NCBI GenBank assembly: GCA_037176885.1
Contig: JAWWNJ010000066.1
Coordinates: forward strand, 992,001-1,056,000
Direction: 5' to 3'
Length of the DNA stretch: 64,000 nucleotides
Origin: Favolaschia claudopus
Taxonomy: Eukaryota > Basidiomycota > Agaricomycetes > Agaricales > Mycenaceae
Position numbers and translations under genes: made by a program. The notes beneath the pieces were generated by a model. It worked only from the letters and a program-made list of their open reading frames with translations. It was not told the DNA's origin and ran no database searches. Shown piece after piece: positions 1 through 9,949 of the stretch. Position 1 is the first letter of the stretch, and the number at the start of each line of letters is the position of its first letter.

Positions 1-2443
1 CCGGGGAGTATCAGGACGGGACCGCCTGAGGCCTTGTCTGCGTTGCCTGCGGATGATGGGGAGGGGCCAAGTTATCGGAGATTGCCGGAGAGTGTGGGTT
101 GTTTTGGTTCACTTTCTGAAAGCAGCATGTTAATTTCATTTCCAGGAAAGCCGTCTTGCGTGTTCGGGTCGTGACGAGCTCTGTCGGTCTGTGCTGAACG
201 ACGGGTGGGTCTCGCATCCCACATGGGCGTCAGAGGACGCCGGCTTCGTGTCGCACAAGAAGAACTCGTTCGAAGATGCGCTGCATAAGAGCGAGGAAGA
301 GCGACACGAGTATCATGTCCAGATTGCCGCACTCACACGCACTATAGCCCACTTTGAGCCCCTTGCCCTACGGATCGAGGAGATGACCTCGGAGGAACGC
401 GCCACCTTCAAACTGAAGCCGGATTTCGGCGGCTCGGGCAAGTGCATATATCATCGGATACTGAAGAAGATCTATGGTAGGGATGGCGGGATGGAGATCA
501 TACAGGCGTTGCAGGATGCGCCGGTCGTTGCGGTGCCCGTTGTGCTGACGAGATTGAAACAGAAGGACGAGGATTGGCGGCGGGCCCAGCGCGAATGGGC
601 AAGGACGTGGCGGGAGGTGGATTCCAAGAACTTTTACAAGAGTCTTGATCACCAAGGCATCAGTTTCAAGCAGAACGACAAGAAGAATATCACCGCGAAG
701 CATTTTGTGGCGGATATCGAGGCTATCAAAGCTGCACAAGAGACGCCGAGCTGGCATAGTGCCGCCGAGGCGCAGCTGGATTATAGCTTCGCAGAGACGT
801 CGGTGCTGCACGACTCACTGAAGATGGTGTATTCGTTTTTGGATCATTCGCCGGGGCAGTATAGTGCGCCGGAACGGAGGAGCGTCGAAGGGTTTCTGCG
901 GAAGTTTGTGCCGGTTTTGTGTATGTATCCGATTGCGGAGTTCAATGCGGCGTGTGGGCCGCTGGAGGGTATGCTCGACGAGGAGCATAACGCGCCGGAT
1001 CATGCATCGAGGAGCGGGAGGAGATCGAACGGGAGCGTGCATTCTGCATCGAATGGGGTTGGGGTGGCTGCGGGGGATTTGAGGAAGAAGCTTTTGCGGA
1101 CGGCGCAGGAGAAGAGTGAATTGGGGGCTGCGTCGTCGAGGGCGCAGTCGCCTTCTGTGTTCGATTTTGCTGATGTTTGGGTGAAGGAGACGACGCATGT
1201 CGTTGTGGCGGAGGGTGTGAATGGGCACAGCTCGAATGCGAGACGGCCGTTTTTCGCGAATACGACGTTTTATACGCTGTTGCGACTGCTTCAGGTTCGG
1301 CTACTCCATTCTCTCTCGAATTTCGTTCTGGCTGCTTACTCCTCATCTTTTTCTTTCGTTCTAGCTCCTGTATTCTCGGCTGTCGATGTGCAAGGCCATC
1401 GGAGCGCGGCTTGCTGAGGAGAAGCACGCGTCATTGCTCGTGAACCCTGTGGCCTCCGAACTAGGGCTGGATGACCCGAATGGTCCCCCCGTTGTGCTCG
1501 CCCAGACAATTCAACCGCTCGGGGCGAAGGAGGCGGCAAACGGGGCGCCGCCGAATGTCGTGTACATGTACCTTCTCGATGCGTGCGAGAAAGTGTTCGA
1601 CAATGACCTCGACCAGGCGACGTTCGAGGAGCATATGCGGTGGTTCTTTGGAGCCAAGGTGCGTTTAATGCGACTTGCGGTCCGTTCGATTTGCTTTTGA
1701 CTGATTGAGTGTGGATTATAGGCGTATCATCTGTTCACGATGGATAAGCTCATTATGGCTCTGATCAAGCAGGTGCAGACGATTGTGGGGGACAACAAGT
1801 GTCAGGAGTTGTGGACGCTGTTGCAAAGCGCTCATGCGGCAGCAGACACCCCGGGCTTGAGCGATGCAGATATTGTGCGGTATCGACGGGAGGCTGAGCG
1901 GCATGTCGGGCAGGACGACCATCTCTATCGACTTGAATGGGTATGCGTCCCTTTCTCCTTGGCTGCTGACAGGTATTCTGATCTCGATTTAATAAAGACT
2001 CGCGATACCCGCTCAATGCGGGTGTTCTTAATGAGCACGGAAGATGCCAGCATCGACGGGGGCGACCGGTGGAAACAATATGTTACGACCTATGCTATGC
2101 GACTCCCGACTGAATGGGTTCCTCCTCTCCCTGTGGATGAAGACGGGGAGCGCCTCGGTTTGGCGACGTTCCTTAAGAGGTAGGCGATTTCGTTTAGCTT
2201 GCTTGAAGCTGAGCACATATTCATTGAATTACTTCCAGGACGAGGCGCTCAGGCGACGTCGGCGCGGTGGTGGCGGACGGTACGATGTCTGTGCGGATTC
2301 AACGGCCGGCGTACAAATTGGTGTATGAGGCAGGGACGGAGGATTTTGTATGGTGGCCGCGAGGGCGGACGAGTAGCTGGGATTCGAGGGTGCGTGCGGC
2401 GGCTGAGCGTCGGAAAACATGTTTGGCAGAGCGGTTTGCTTGA
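1..2443 (+). CDS. SIN3: Transcriptional corepressor SIN3, 3' part (5' end outside window)
   Basis: SIN3 is the scaffold of the Rpd3/HDAC corepressor complex in the nucleus. The window opens inside the gene. The first exon (1-93) reads GPSYRRLPES, and after an intron at 94-145 comes CSGRDELCRSVLNDGWVSHP. These are hallmarks of the Sin3 HDAC-interacting domain. The next stretch (SHKKNSFEDALHKSEEERHEY) and the C-terminal region (LYSRLSMCKAIGARL, then YHLFTMDKLI) are also typical of the family. Predicted introns are 94-145, 1294-1364, 1659-1721, 1941-1997 and 2180-2238. The intron at 1941-1997 is 57 nt with no in-frame stop, so retaining it would not break the protein. The last exon ends at the TGA at 2441-2443. 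The N-terminal PAH domains must lie upstream of the window. Family assignment is firm; exact exon ends are inferred. Confidence 0.93.
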
Positions 2444-2811
2444 GGAGATCTAAGTTCACAGGGTGCCTGTTGTATCGACACTTTGCAGTTGTATTATAAT
2501 TACAGACCCGATGTATTTTTTTCGGTACTGAGTCGAACAACATGTAGAAAACTCTGACCGTAGGTATTTTGGCAAGCTTCCTTTGACTTGTTATGCTCCG
2601 AAGCGGCTGGTAACGAACCGAACCGCTTCTCTGTTCCCATAGACGTCTCAAGTTGGCAGCGTCTGAATCAGCAACTTGAAGCAGGCACAGTGTACACAGA
2701 GGACGATGGTTTCGTATGGAACGCGACTGTTAATGCCTCAAGACTGAGAACATGTAATAATACCAATCACCTACTGTCACAGCCCTCACTTCTCTCCAGG
2801 CGGCAGGCGTT
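2444..2811. other. Intergenic, convergent 3' ends
   Basis: This spacer lies between the SIN3 stop and the stop of the minus-strand hypothetical gene. I see no conserved coding sequence in it, so it is presumably the two 3' UTRs and polyadenylation signals. Confidence 0.5.
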
Positions 2812-3414
2812 TCAGTCTTTTAAGTCTTTTAAAGGGTCCAGCATTTCGCCCAGCGCCGCATCCACGATTCGAAGCAGGTCCATCGTATTCAGCAACACGA
2901 TTTCGAATATAGCCGCAGTCACCTCTCGACTTTTGTCGCAGTCGGTGTCCCACACCGAATCCTTGTACGCTTCCAGGATTTTGTGAATTCTCGCAGATGC
3001 TGTCCGTGAAATGCGGGGTACAATATCCACGAGCTGTTTGATTTTGTCTTCGTCCCCTCTTAGTAACTCTTTCGGCGACGCCAGGCATTTGTACGTGAAC
3101 TCGTTATCCCGTGTGTGCGGGAAGGAGAGCATGAGGAAGAAGAAGTAGTCTAGGGATTGGCGGTAGTTGGAGAAATCGACGGTGGGATATTTTTTGGAGT
3201 CGAGTTGGCGGACTATGGTGAGGGATTCGAGGGTGCTGTTGTCTAGATAAGCTTGTATTGTATTTGGGTCGATGTGCGATGGTTCAGCCAAGCGGGGCGG
3301 GGTCGCTTTGGCCATCCCGCGGCGCGATATGAACACTGAGAATGGGTTACCGGTGCATAGATATGGATTGGCGGATGGGGCGAGACGAACTTGTCGGTCC
3401 AGAGCGCGAGACAT
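2812..3414 (-). CDS. Hypothetical protein, 200 aa, possible mitochondrial presequence
   Basis: This is an intronless 200-residue frame that I do not recognise. The first ~40 residues are rich in Arg, Ser and Ala with no acidic residue after residue 5 (MSRALDRQVRLAPS at the start, SRRGMAKATPPR near residue 35). This looks like a mitochondrial targeting sequence, though that is inference only. The remainder looks mostly helical, with an aromatic cluster SLDYFFFLMLSF near residue 90 and an acidic C-terminus ending LDPLKDLKD. The neighbours are SIN3 (convergent) and a complex I subunit gene on the same strand. A downstream ATG (MAKATPP) is an alternative start. The composition looks like a real protein rather than a shadow frame, but there is no domain evidence. 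Confidence 0.5.
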   Translation of the reverse strand: MSRALDRQVRLAPSANPYLCTGNPFSVFISRRGMAKATPPRLAEPSHIDPNTIQAYLDNSTLESLTIVRQLDSKKYPTVDFSNYRQSLDYFFFLMLSFPHTRDNEFTYKCLASPKELLRGDEDKIKQLVDIVPRISRTASARIHKILEAYKDSVWDTDCDKSREVTAAIFEIVLLNTMDLLRIVDAALGEMLDPLKDLKD

Positions 3415-3970
3415 TGGCGCGGCAGCATGGTGTTCTGCTACGAGAGGCTGAGAGCGGCGTGTGTATGGGCCGACGTTGGCAGACTGAGCCCAGAGACCGC
3501 AAGGAACTGGGTTCAGAAAGAGTCCGTAGACTCAAGTGGATTCTGAGCATTGCCAGCGTAGAGAAGAACTGTGGTGATGTTGAAGGTACAGATAGGCGCG
3601 TGTGGGCGCGTGATGACGCGGTCCGCGGTCGAACGTCGAACGATCAAATAGCAAAAGCGGTAGCCTCGCCGGGAAGACAGCCATTCGAACATGTACACAC
3701 ACACCCAACTTGTCTTGAACAGCAACTCAATTTAAATTATATACTTCAGACGTTCGAGTAGACACCAGGATAACGACCTCAATTTTTAGGAAGGTAGCTT
3801 GGAGGTTGGAGGTCGAGGACGCAAAAGCATCGCACTCATTGGTTTGGTAGAAAAAAGAGCCTTCTTGCGCCCATGGAAAGCGACGTCAAATTCCGCTGCG
3901 CACAATGCGGCACACCGCAAAGGAAACGAAGTTATGTTTTGTCAAGTTTAAGCTTTCAATTTCGGTGTCT
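3415..3970. other. Intergenic spacer
   Basis: This stretch lies upstream of the 200-aa hypothetical gene and downstream of the complex I subunit gene. Open frames exist here, but none shows a recognisable domain or splice-compatible continuation. I see nothing in it that I can support. Confidence 0.4.
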
Positions 3971-4721
3971 CTAGGCATCCTTCGGTTTCTCAGCATCTTG
4001 CTTGAAAGCGTTCTTGAGGTCCAGTCTGCGCTGCAGTATCTCGCCCGGTTGTAGCCCCTCCTCGTTCTGGAGAACATCAGGCTCCGCCTGGACTCCATAT
4101 TTGGCGGGATTGGTGCCATGGTACGGGTGATGGACGAGATTGAGCATGGGGAAAAGCGCTACGAGAAAATGGTCAAGCACGGGAAACCGGTTTGAGTGGC
4201 GGAGACGCACAGAATTTGAGCTGAGAATACTGGGAGTTGCGATGTGCGGCACCCTGTACCCACATCGGCTGGTCGGACTCGCCGTAGAGCGGCTTGCCTT
4301 CGCGCGCGCGCTGGGACAATTCTTCGAGATCGCGTGCCTCTTCCCGTGCATTCTCAGTCCAGCCCCAAAATCGCACTAAAGCGCGACATTTGTGTGTTAG
4401 CATGTGCGTATTTCATAGAGGCATTGAAACGGACTGCTAGATCGCGAATACGCGATGAGGAAACCTGCGGAGAATCCAAGCCATGCGCCGACGTAGTATA
4501 CGGGTCGCATGCGGAATCCTGTACGGTCAATTCGTTCTGTACAACAGAGTTCTGATTCGAGAATTCATGGGGTCGATATACGACCTACCCCAAGCCCATA
4601 ACGCGGCGGGAGCTCCAGCAGTATAGCCAGCCCAGGTCGCATAGTCGCCGGGCCTCATGTAGCGCATTACCCGGGAAGCATGGGGGTCGGAGTCAATGAG
4701 CGGGTATGGCGTTGGCGCCAT
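3971..4721 (-). CDS. NADH:ubiquinone oxidoreductase 21 kDa accessory subunit (NUXM type)
   Basis: This is a fungal accessory subunit of mitochondrial complex I. Predicted exons are 4721-4589, 4518-4435, 4375-4211 and 4158-3971; the introns keep frame and use GT-AG. The N-terminal part (MAPTPYPLIDSDPHASRVMR, then MRPGDYATWAG) matches the family's N-terminal block. A hydrophobic segment follows in exon 2 (YYVGAWLGFSAGFLIAY), then the C-terminal block (RFWGWTENAREEARDLEEL). The protein ends EKPKDA. Total length is about 190 aa, as expected for the 21 kDa subunit. I chose the ATG at 4721 because the family starts there; an upstream in-frame alternative codon exists. The gene is divergent from the nucleoporin gene, with only 70 bp between start codons. 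Confidence 0.82.
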
Positions 4722-4791
4722 TGTGCAAAGCAGGTGTGACAGTATCTGTGACTTGTGACTGCTTGTGCTTGCTTTCTTCTCTGCCACCATC
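4722..4791. promoter_or_regulatory. 70-bp divergent promoter, complex I subunit / nucleoporin
   Basis: Only 70 bp separate the two predicted start codons, 4721 on the minus strand and 4792 on the plus strand. The two genes must therefore share a bidirectional promoter, or the 5' UTRs overlap. No TATA box is visible. This is inferred from gene positions. Confidence 0.5.
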
Positions 4792-7477
4792 ATGAGCGCC
4801 ATTCGCCGGCCGCAACGTTCTGCTGCTCGTTCCGCCGCCTCGCTCCCTTATGCACGTCCTCGACAGGCCCCCCCAAAGAAATCCGTGCGCTGCCCTCGTT
4901 CGTCGCGTTTTCCGCGTGTTAATCCAAGTATTTTGTAGCCATGGTCGATCGCGTCTGGTCTATTGAGCTTTTTCAATCCCCTGCGTCTTCGCTCCGCCTC
5001 TCCTTCCCCTCTCGATGTTGAGGACGATGACGGTGAGGAGGAGGATCAAAGTGGCAGCGCTATGACCGAAGACGAGAGTCCACCGGAGTCTCTCTCGCTT
5101 CGTGGACGTCAGGTACGCTTGGGTCTCTGCCTTGGCGCTTATTCGTCGTATAAATTGCCTGCTAGATGGCCCACAATCTTACTGTCCCCCGAATGGAATC
5201 CCCGCCACCTCAAAATTTCCTCATTTCCGAGTCGGCTTCACCCGACAAGAATATCCAGACTGTTGTCAGTTTCCTTGAAGATCGTCGAGGCCAGACTATT
5301 ACTCCACTCGAGGCTGAAGGCCTCATTTCGCTCTTGAACAAAAGCACTCCAGGTCGGTTTGCCACCTGTTGTCTGACTTGCCCGTGTTCTGATTTTCTTG
5401 AGCAGCTGAGAAGCCTGAGCCATTCCGTTTCTCGTCGAGCGTGCCGTCAACACCTACGCGTGGCAACTCGCCTGCAAACGATATCTTCAACCTTGGCGCG
5501 TCTACATCCACCAATGGAACGACAGGCTCTCCGCGCAAGATAATGACCAAGAATCCGAATGGTCCTATGCGGTGGAATGGGGCCGGCTCAGCCCGTCCCA
5601 CCAAGAATCGCTACGCTTCGCCCTCCTTCGGGGCATCTCCTCGAGCCACGTCTCCGCGTATGGTGTTCCAAGAGTCTCCTACCAAGCCTTCTTCGGACGC
5701 TTCGCCAAAGCGTCGTCGGCTAGAGACGCCCGTTGCCGCCACACCTCCGCCTGTGCCACGCTCCAGTGCTCCTGGACCTTCTCCAACACGTGTTGCCGCG
5801 TCCCAAAGCTTACCCTTTCCGCACAGCAGCACACCAGCTTCATCTCCCGTTGCCGGTCAATCGATCACACCAGTCACTCCCAACACCTTGCTGAAGAAGA
5901 CGATGCCCGTCCATCCTTCGCCTTTACGACAAGCATGGGGTGGATCGCCCGCGTCCTCTATCTCTTCTGGCCACTCGTCCCCAGCACAGGGCACGCCAAC
6001 CAAGGCAGCGACGCTACTTACCGCTCTGATTCGTGACGCCGAGGCGGAGGCCCCGAAGCGCAGCTTGGACGTCCGCAACCCATACCAAAGTGCGAGCCCC
6101 GTCAGCACCCGGGTGACGAACACGCACCCCCCAGAGGGCGCCACTCGTAAGCGTACACGTGTAAACGGACGAGCCCCGTCTGCGAAGGATCTGCAGAAGG
6201 AAAAGGATGCGAAGGAGAAGGAGGAGCGGGAGAAGAAAGCAAAAGAAACCGTTGTCCCTCCCCAAGCCATAATCGAGGCCAATCTTCCCAAGGGGAGCAG
6301 GCGTTCGCGACCACCTGCACACTTCAGTTCTAGTGTGAGTCAGCCAAGTTTAGCCCCGCCCTCCAAACCCGCACCCCGTCGCAGCCCACGCCTGGATCCC
6401 AAAAGCGTTGAGCTAGAGGAAGATGAGGAGAAGGATGAGGAGGAACGGGAAGCTGGTGCTCCAGCTACCAAACGCGCTCGACTGCAGAACGGGACACCTC
6501 CGATGGTAAATGGCATCGGTTCGCCAAAGGATGTATCAACTGTCAATGGAAACACGAATGCATCGGCTCCGGCAGCTTCCTCCACGTCGTTTGCGTTCCC
6601 AACTTCAATCTTCAGTAATGGGATCAGCGGAAGCACCTCTGGGAGCACACCGGCTTCATCTCCGTCAAGCAGCGCCAGCACCAACGGTTTAGGCCTCAAC
6701 GGCGGCGCATTTGGCTTCCAAAGCGGTCCAAAGCCGCTGGCCACAGCCCCAAAGGTGCAATCTAAACTTCGCTACTCGTTCCAGCCTCCCCCGACCCCTC
6801 CTCCCGTTGCCGACAAGCCTGCGGAGAAAAAGGTTTTGTTCCCCATGGACCCACCCCCCGTTCCGCCTTCCAAGACCTCCTTCCCCTCATTCAGTGCGCC
6901 ATCGACCAGTGCCGCCTCCTCATCGTCGGCTTCTGCTAAGTTAGACGCTATCAAGGCCGCTGTCGCCGCTCTCCCAATATCCGCGCTACCTGTATACACC
7001 TTCGACGATGTCACCAATATCCCAAGCACCAGCTCGTTGGCCCCCGCAGATCTCAAAGCCCGCGAATATGCGCGGAAACTAGATCCCAGCATGTTGCCGA
7101 AGTTTGATTTCTCCGACTCATTCCTCCCATCGGTCAAGGGGAAGGAGAAGGAAACGGCTCCAGTGCAGGGATTTAACTGGACCGCGGCAGGGGCCAAGCC
7201 ACCCAATCCGTCGTCGAGCTCGGGGTCTTGGACGTGCGGGATGTGCATGCTGCAGAACGGACCGGAGGCGCTGGACAAGTGCGCGGTGTGTGAAGCAAAG
7301 CGCCCTGACGCGCCGAAATCTGCGGCCCCCGTTGTCGCAGGCTTCAATTGGGCGGCGGCAGGTGCGAAGCCACCGGCGCCGGGGGGTGCGGCGGGGTCGT
7401 GGACTTGTGGGATGTGTATGCTGCTCAATGGGCCGGAGGTGAAAGACAAGTGCGGTGTGTGTGAGGCACCGCGTTAG
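4792..7477 (+). CDS. Nuclear-basket-like nucleoporin with two RanBP2-type zinc fingers
   Basis: This is a low-complexity Ser/Pro-rich protein that probably sits at the nuclear pore basket (Nup153/Nup124-like). Predicted exons are 4792-4884, 4939-5112, 5166-5353 and 5406-7477. The N-terminus is basic (MSAIRRPQRSAARSAASLPY), followed by WSIASGLLSFFNPLR, which resembles the membrane- or lamina-binding helix of basket nucleoporins. The middle contains a few phenylalanine motifs (FAFPTSIFSNG, GAFGFQSG) and two charged stretches rich in Lys and Glu. The C-terminus carries two RanBP2 zinc fingers, each with SWTCGMCM followed by KCAVCEA or KCGVCEA, in a repeat that starts GFNW(T/A)AAGAKPP. In metazoan Nup153 such fingers bind Ran; that role is inference here. 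An alternative start at 4941 gives an early stop and was rejected. Confidence 0.75.
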
Positions 7478-7975
7478 TGGCGGTTTTCAATAGGTTTGTG
7501 CGGCATCAAGTCGCATAAAGAGTTTCTTTTTGCATGCATATACGGTCTCCGGTTTCTTTGTTTCATTGTATTTCTTTGTGCATCGTCCCCAACATCAATC
7601 CAATCCAATCCCACACATTCAAATCTTAATCTCACAATCCCATCCCATACTCATCGTTGCTTGTTGTTTGCAATCACTGTACACTATCGTAGCTGGCATG
7701 TAACTTAGTTGCTGCCGTGCTGCCGTTGGGAATAGAACTCAGAAGACGGGGGTGCTTGTTCCAGATTTTCGTGTCTTGAAATCATGTTGGAGTTCACACA
7801 AAGGGCTTTGGATAGACAGCATGTCATATTTCGTTAGACCTAAACATGTAGCGACAAAAGCTTTCAACCCCAGCTCCCAGTCCGAACCGTCCACAGAACG
7901 GCCGTTGGTGTAGCGTGCGCAGCGTGCAAGGGTCTCCGGATTCCGTCCTTCTCTCATACTGTGGGACATACCAAT
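7478..7975. other. Intergenic, convergent 3' ends
   Basis: This is a pyrimidine-rich spacer between the nucleoporin stop and the L10a stop. I see no coding potential. It presumably holds the two 3' UTRs. Confidence 0.5.
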
Positions 7976-8890
7976 TAGAAAAGCCGGACAGGCTTGCCCA
8001 TGGTGGTCTTGATGTGCAAGCTCTTGACGTTCTGCCAGTTCTTCTTGAGAAGGGAGACCAGGAAGTTGATTGCTAGAAGAGAGAGAATGCGTTAGTTGCG
8101 AAGAAGGAACGATTGGAGAATTGCGTACAGAGCATGACGTTGCCGAGCACGGCGTCCTCGGTCATCTGGACATGGCCGACAGCAACACCGAGACACAGAA
8201 CCTGGAAGGTGTTATTTGGTAGGGGCGCGGTAGATGGCTAGGAGGCCAACCTTCTTGAGCTGGAACTTGATGGTGGAGCGCACTTCAGTGATCTTGTTGG
8301 TGAGGTCCTCAGCGTGAGAGATGGGGGTAGGGAATTTGCCGGCTGGTAGAAGGAGTGAGGAACCGAAGAGAGTCAATGAAAAGTGGACGCTAACCCTTGG
8401 AGAGACCGGGGCCAAGGAGACGAGGAATCTGCTTGATGAGCGCCTCGGACGCCAGGAAGGCGTCGTATTTTTTGGCGAGCTTCTTAACGAGCTTCTTGTT
8501 CTTGTTGAGTCTGTGTTGATAATGTTAGGAAGATATGAGTCGATTGATTCGGGACGCGTCGCACTTTTTGAGATCGTCGACGCTCATGTATTCGAGCGAG
8601 ATCTGCTTAGCACGATCGATGTCGGCCGCATCGGCGAGAATGCAGATGGACATGCGAGGGCGAGGGACATTGGGAAGTCTGAACAAATTAATATTATATC
8701 TACAACAAAAAAGAAAAGAAACATACTTGACGGTTCCCGAGAAACGCTTGTCGCGCTGAGGGTCGTAGTTCTTGAGACCGATCTGGAGCTCAATGGTCTC
8801 GACGAAGTTGCGTTTCTTCTCGCCGGTGGCATCAGCCAGGAGGCCCTTAATGGACCCGCGCACGCTTGACACTGAAAGCTTTGAGCTCAT
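7976..8890 (-). CDS. RPL10A: 60S ribosomal protein L10a (uL1)
   Basis: This is a large-subunit ribosomal protein that forms the L1 stalk. Six exons join into a canonical ~217-aa uL1: start at 8890 ([20 protein letters not shown]), then [76 protein letters not shown], and an end at [10 protein letters not shown] with TAA at 7976-7978. Predicted introns (plus-strand positions) are 8679-8726, 8511-8564, 8343-8394, 8202-8250 and 8073-8128. Short introns in almost every block are usual for basidiomycete ribosomal protein genes. It is divergent from RPL22, with 122 bp between starts. The call is very firm. Confidence 0.95.
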
Positions 8891-9012
8891 GGTGGTCGGA
8901 GGTAAAGTTTTGCTTTGCCCAAATTTGGACGTGAGAGCCTTGACAGGTGTGACTGCCCAGTTCCCAGCATGTAACACAATTGTCACTCACTGACATTTTC
9001 CTTCCAGCTACG
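8891..9012. promoter_or_regulatory. 122-bp divergent promoter shared by RPL10A and RPL22
   Basis: Two large-subunit ribosomal protein genes are transcribed away from each other from 8890 and 9013. The gap is too small for two independent promoters, which suggests coordinate control. A GT...CAG stretch at about 8972-9006 could be a 5' UTR intron of RPL22. I cannot name a specific factor site. Confidence 0.55.
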
Positions 9013-9529
9013 ATGGTCCGTCCTAATGCTTTGCTGAGTTCCCTTCTCAGTAGGCTCATTTCCTCCCTCTCAGCCCAAGGCCGCCCCCTCCAAGACCGTC
9101 TCCAAGCACAAGTTTGTCATTGACTACTCAAAACCTGCGGCCGACGGCATCTTCGATGGCGCAGACTTTGAAAAATTCCTACACGACCGTATCAAGGTTG
9201 AGGGCAAGGCTGGCCAGCTCGGCGATAGCGTAAAAATTGTCCGCGACAGTCAGTTCGCTCCCTACCTGTCGCTCGCGTTATTTACTTTTTCGCAGACGCC
9301 GGCTCAAAATTGACAGTCACGACTTCGATTCACTTCTCAAAGCGCTACCTCAAGTACCTCACGAAGAAGTTCCTCAAAAAGCAGTCAATCCGCGATTGGG
9401 TTCGTGTCGTTGCTCCGTCCAAGGACGTTTACCAGCTTCGCTACAATGCCGTGTAAGTTCAAAATGCCGTTGACTGGGTTATTTTCCTGAGCTTTTTCTA
9501 GTCACAACGAAGAGGAGGAGGAGGAATAG
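9013..9529 (+). CDS. RPL22: 60S ribosomal protein L22 (eL22)
   Basis: This is a large-subunit ribosomal protein. The first exon appears to be just the ATG (9013-9015), followed by an intron at 9016-9073. The next exon reads [20 protein letters not shown] and continues through [14 protein letters not shown]. An intron at 9249-9295 leads to [20 protein letters not shown], then [21 protein letters not shown] last intron at 9453-9501 precedes the acidic tail HNEEEEEE, ending at 9529. The length (~125 aa) and acidic C-terminus are typical of eL22. The start is not fully certain, because the donor after the ATG (gtccgt) is weak; an alternative is that MVRP is coding with a different first donor. 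Confidence 0.92.
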
Positions 9530-9949
9530 ACGACACCTTCCTTCCCTGGTTTTGGGCTGCTTATTTAGTGTGTATGTTCATGCCCAATTATGATGCATGT
9601 TGCTGGAGTCGCTGTTTGACCGTTCGAGGTGTTGCCGCCACCTTCCACCTTTGCACGATGTGTGCCGTTATGTCTTACTCGAGGGCGAGCAAGGCGGGCA
9701 ACTCATTATAACCGTGCTGTCGATCTATTACTTGTTGCACTGTCCCAATGTCTGCAAAATTTTGCGTCGACGAGATCCCGGAAAATTATGTCTTGTCTGA
9801 ATATTCATTTGCGCCGCTGCATCGAACCGATCGTAAACGGTGAAAAAAAGGTGAAAGGAAAAAAAAATGGACGCGGTCACCTGATCGCAACCCTTCTTCA
9901 ACCTCCCACAACACACTCCATCGCACTGTGTGGCATCGACCTCTACGAC
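9530..9949. other. Intergenic spacer after RPL22
   Basis: This holds the RPL22 3' flank, including an A-rich run near 9843-9870. No coding signal can be supported. The left-hand copy of the tandem duplication begins just beyond it. Confidence 0.45.

Noticed and set aside
3342..3761. 139-codon plus-strand frame
   Set aside because: It overlaps the start of the 200-aa minus-strand gene and has no domain or splice partner.
6772..7449. Minus-strand 225-codon frame
   Set aside because: It is antisense to the nucleoporin exon; the plus strand carries the zinc-finger motifs.
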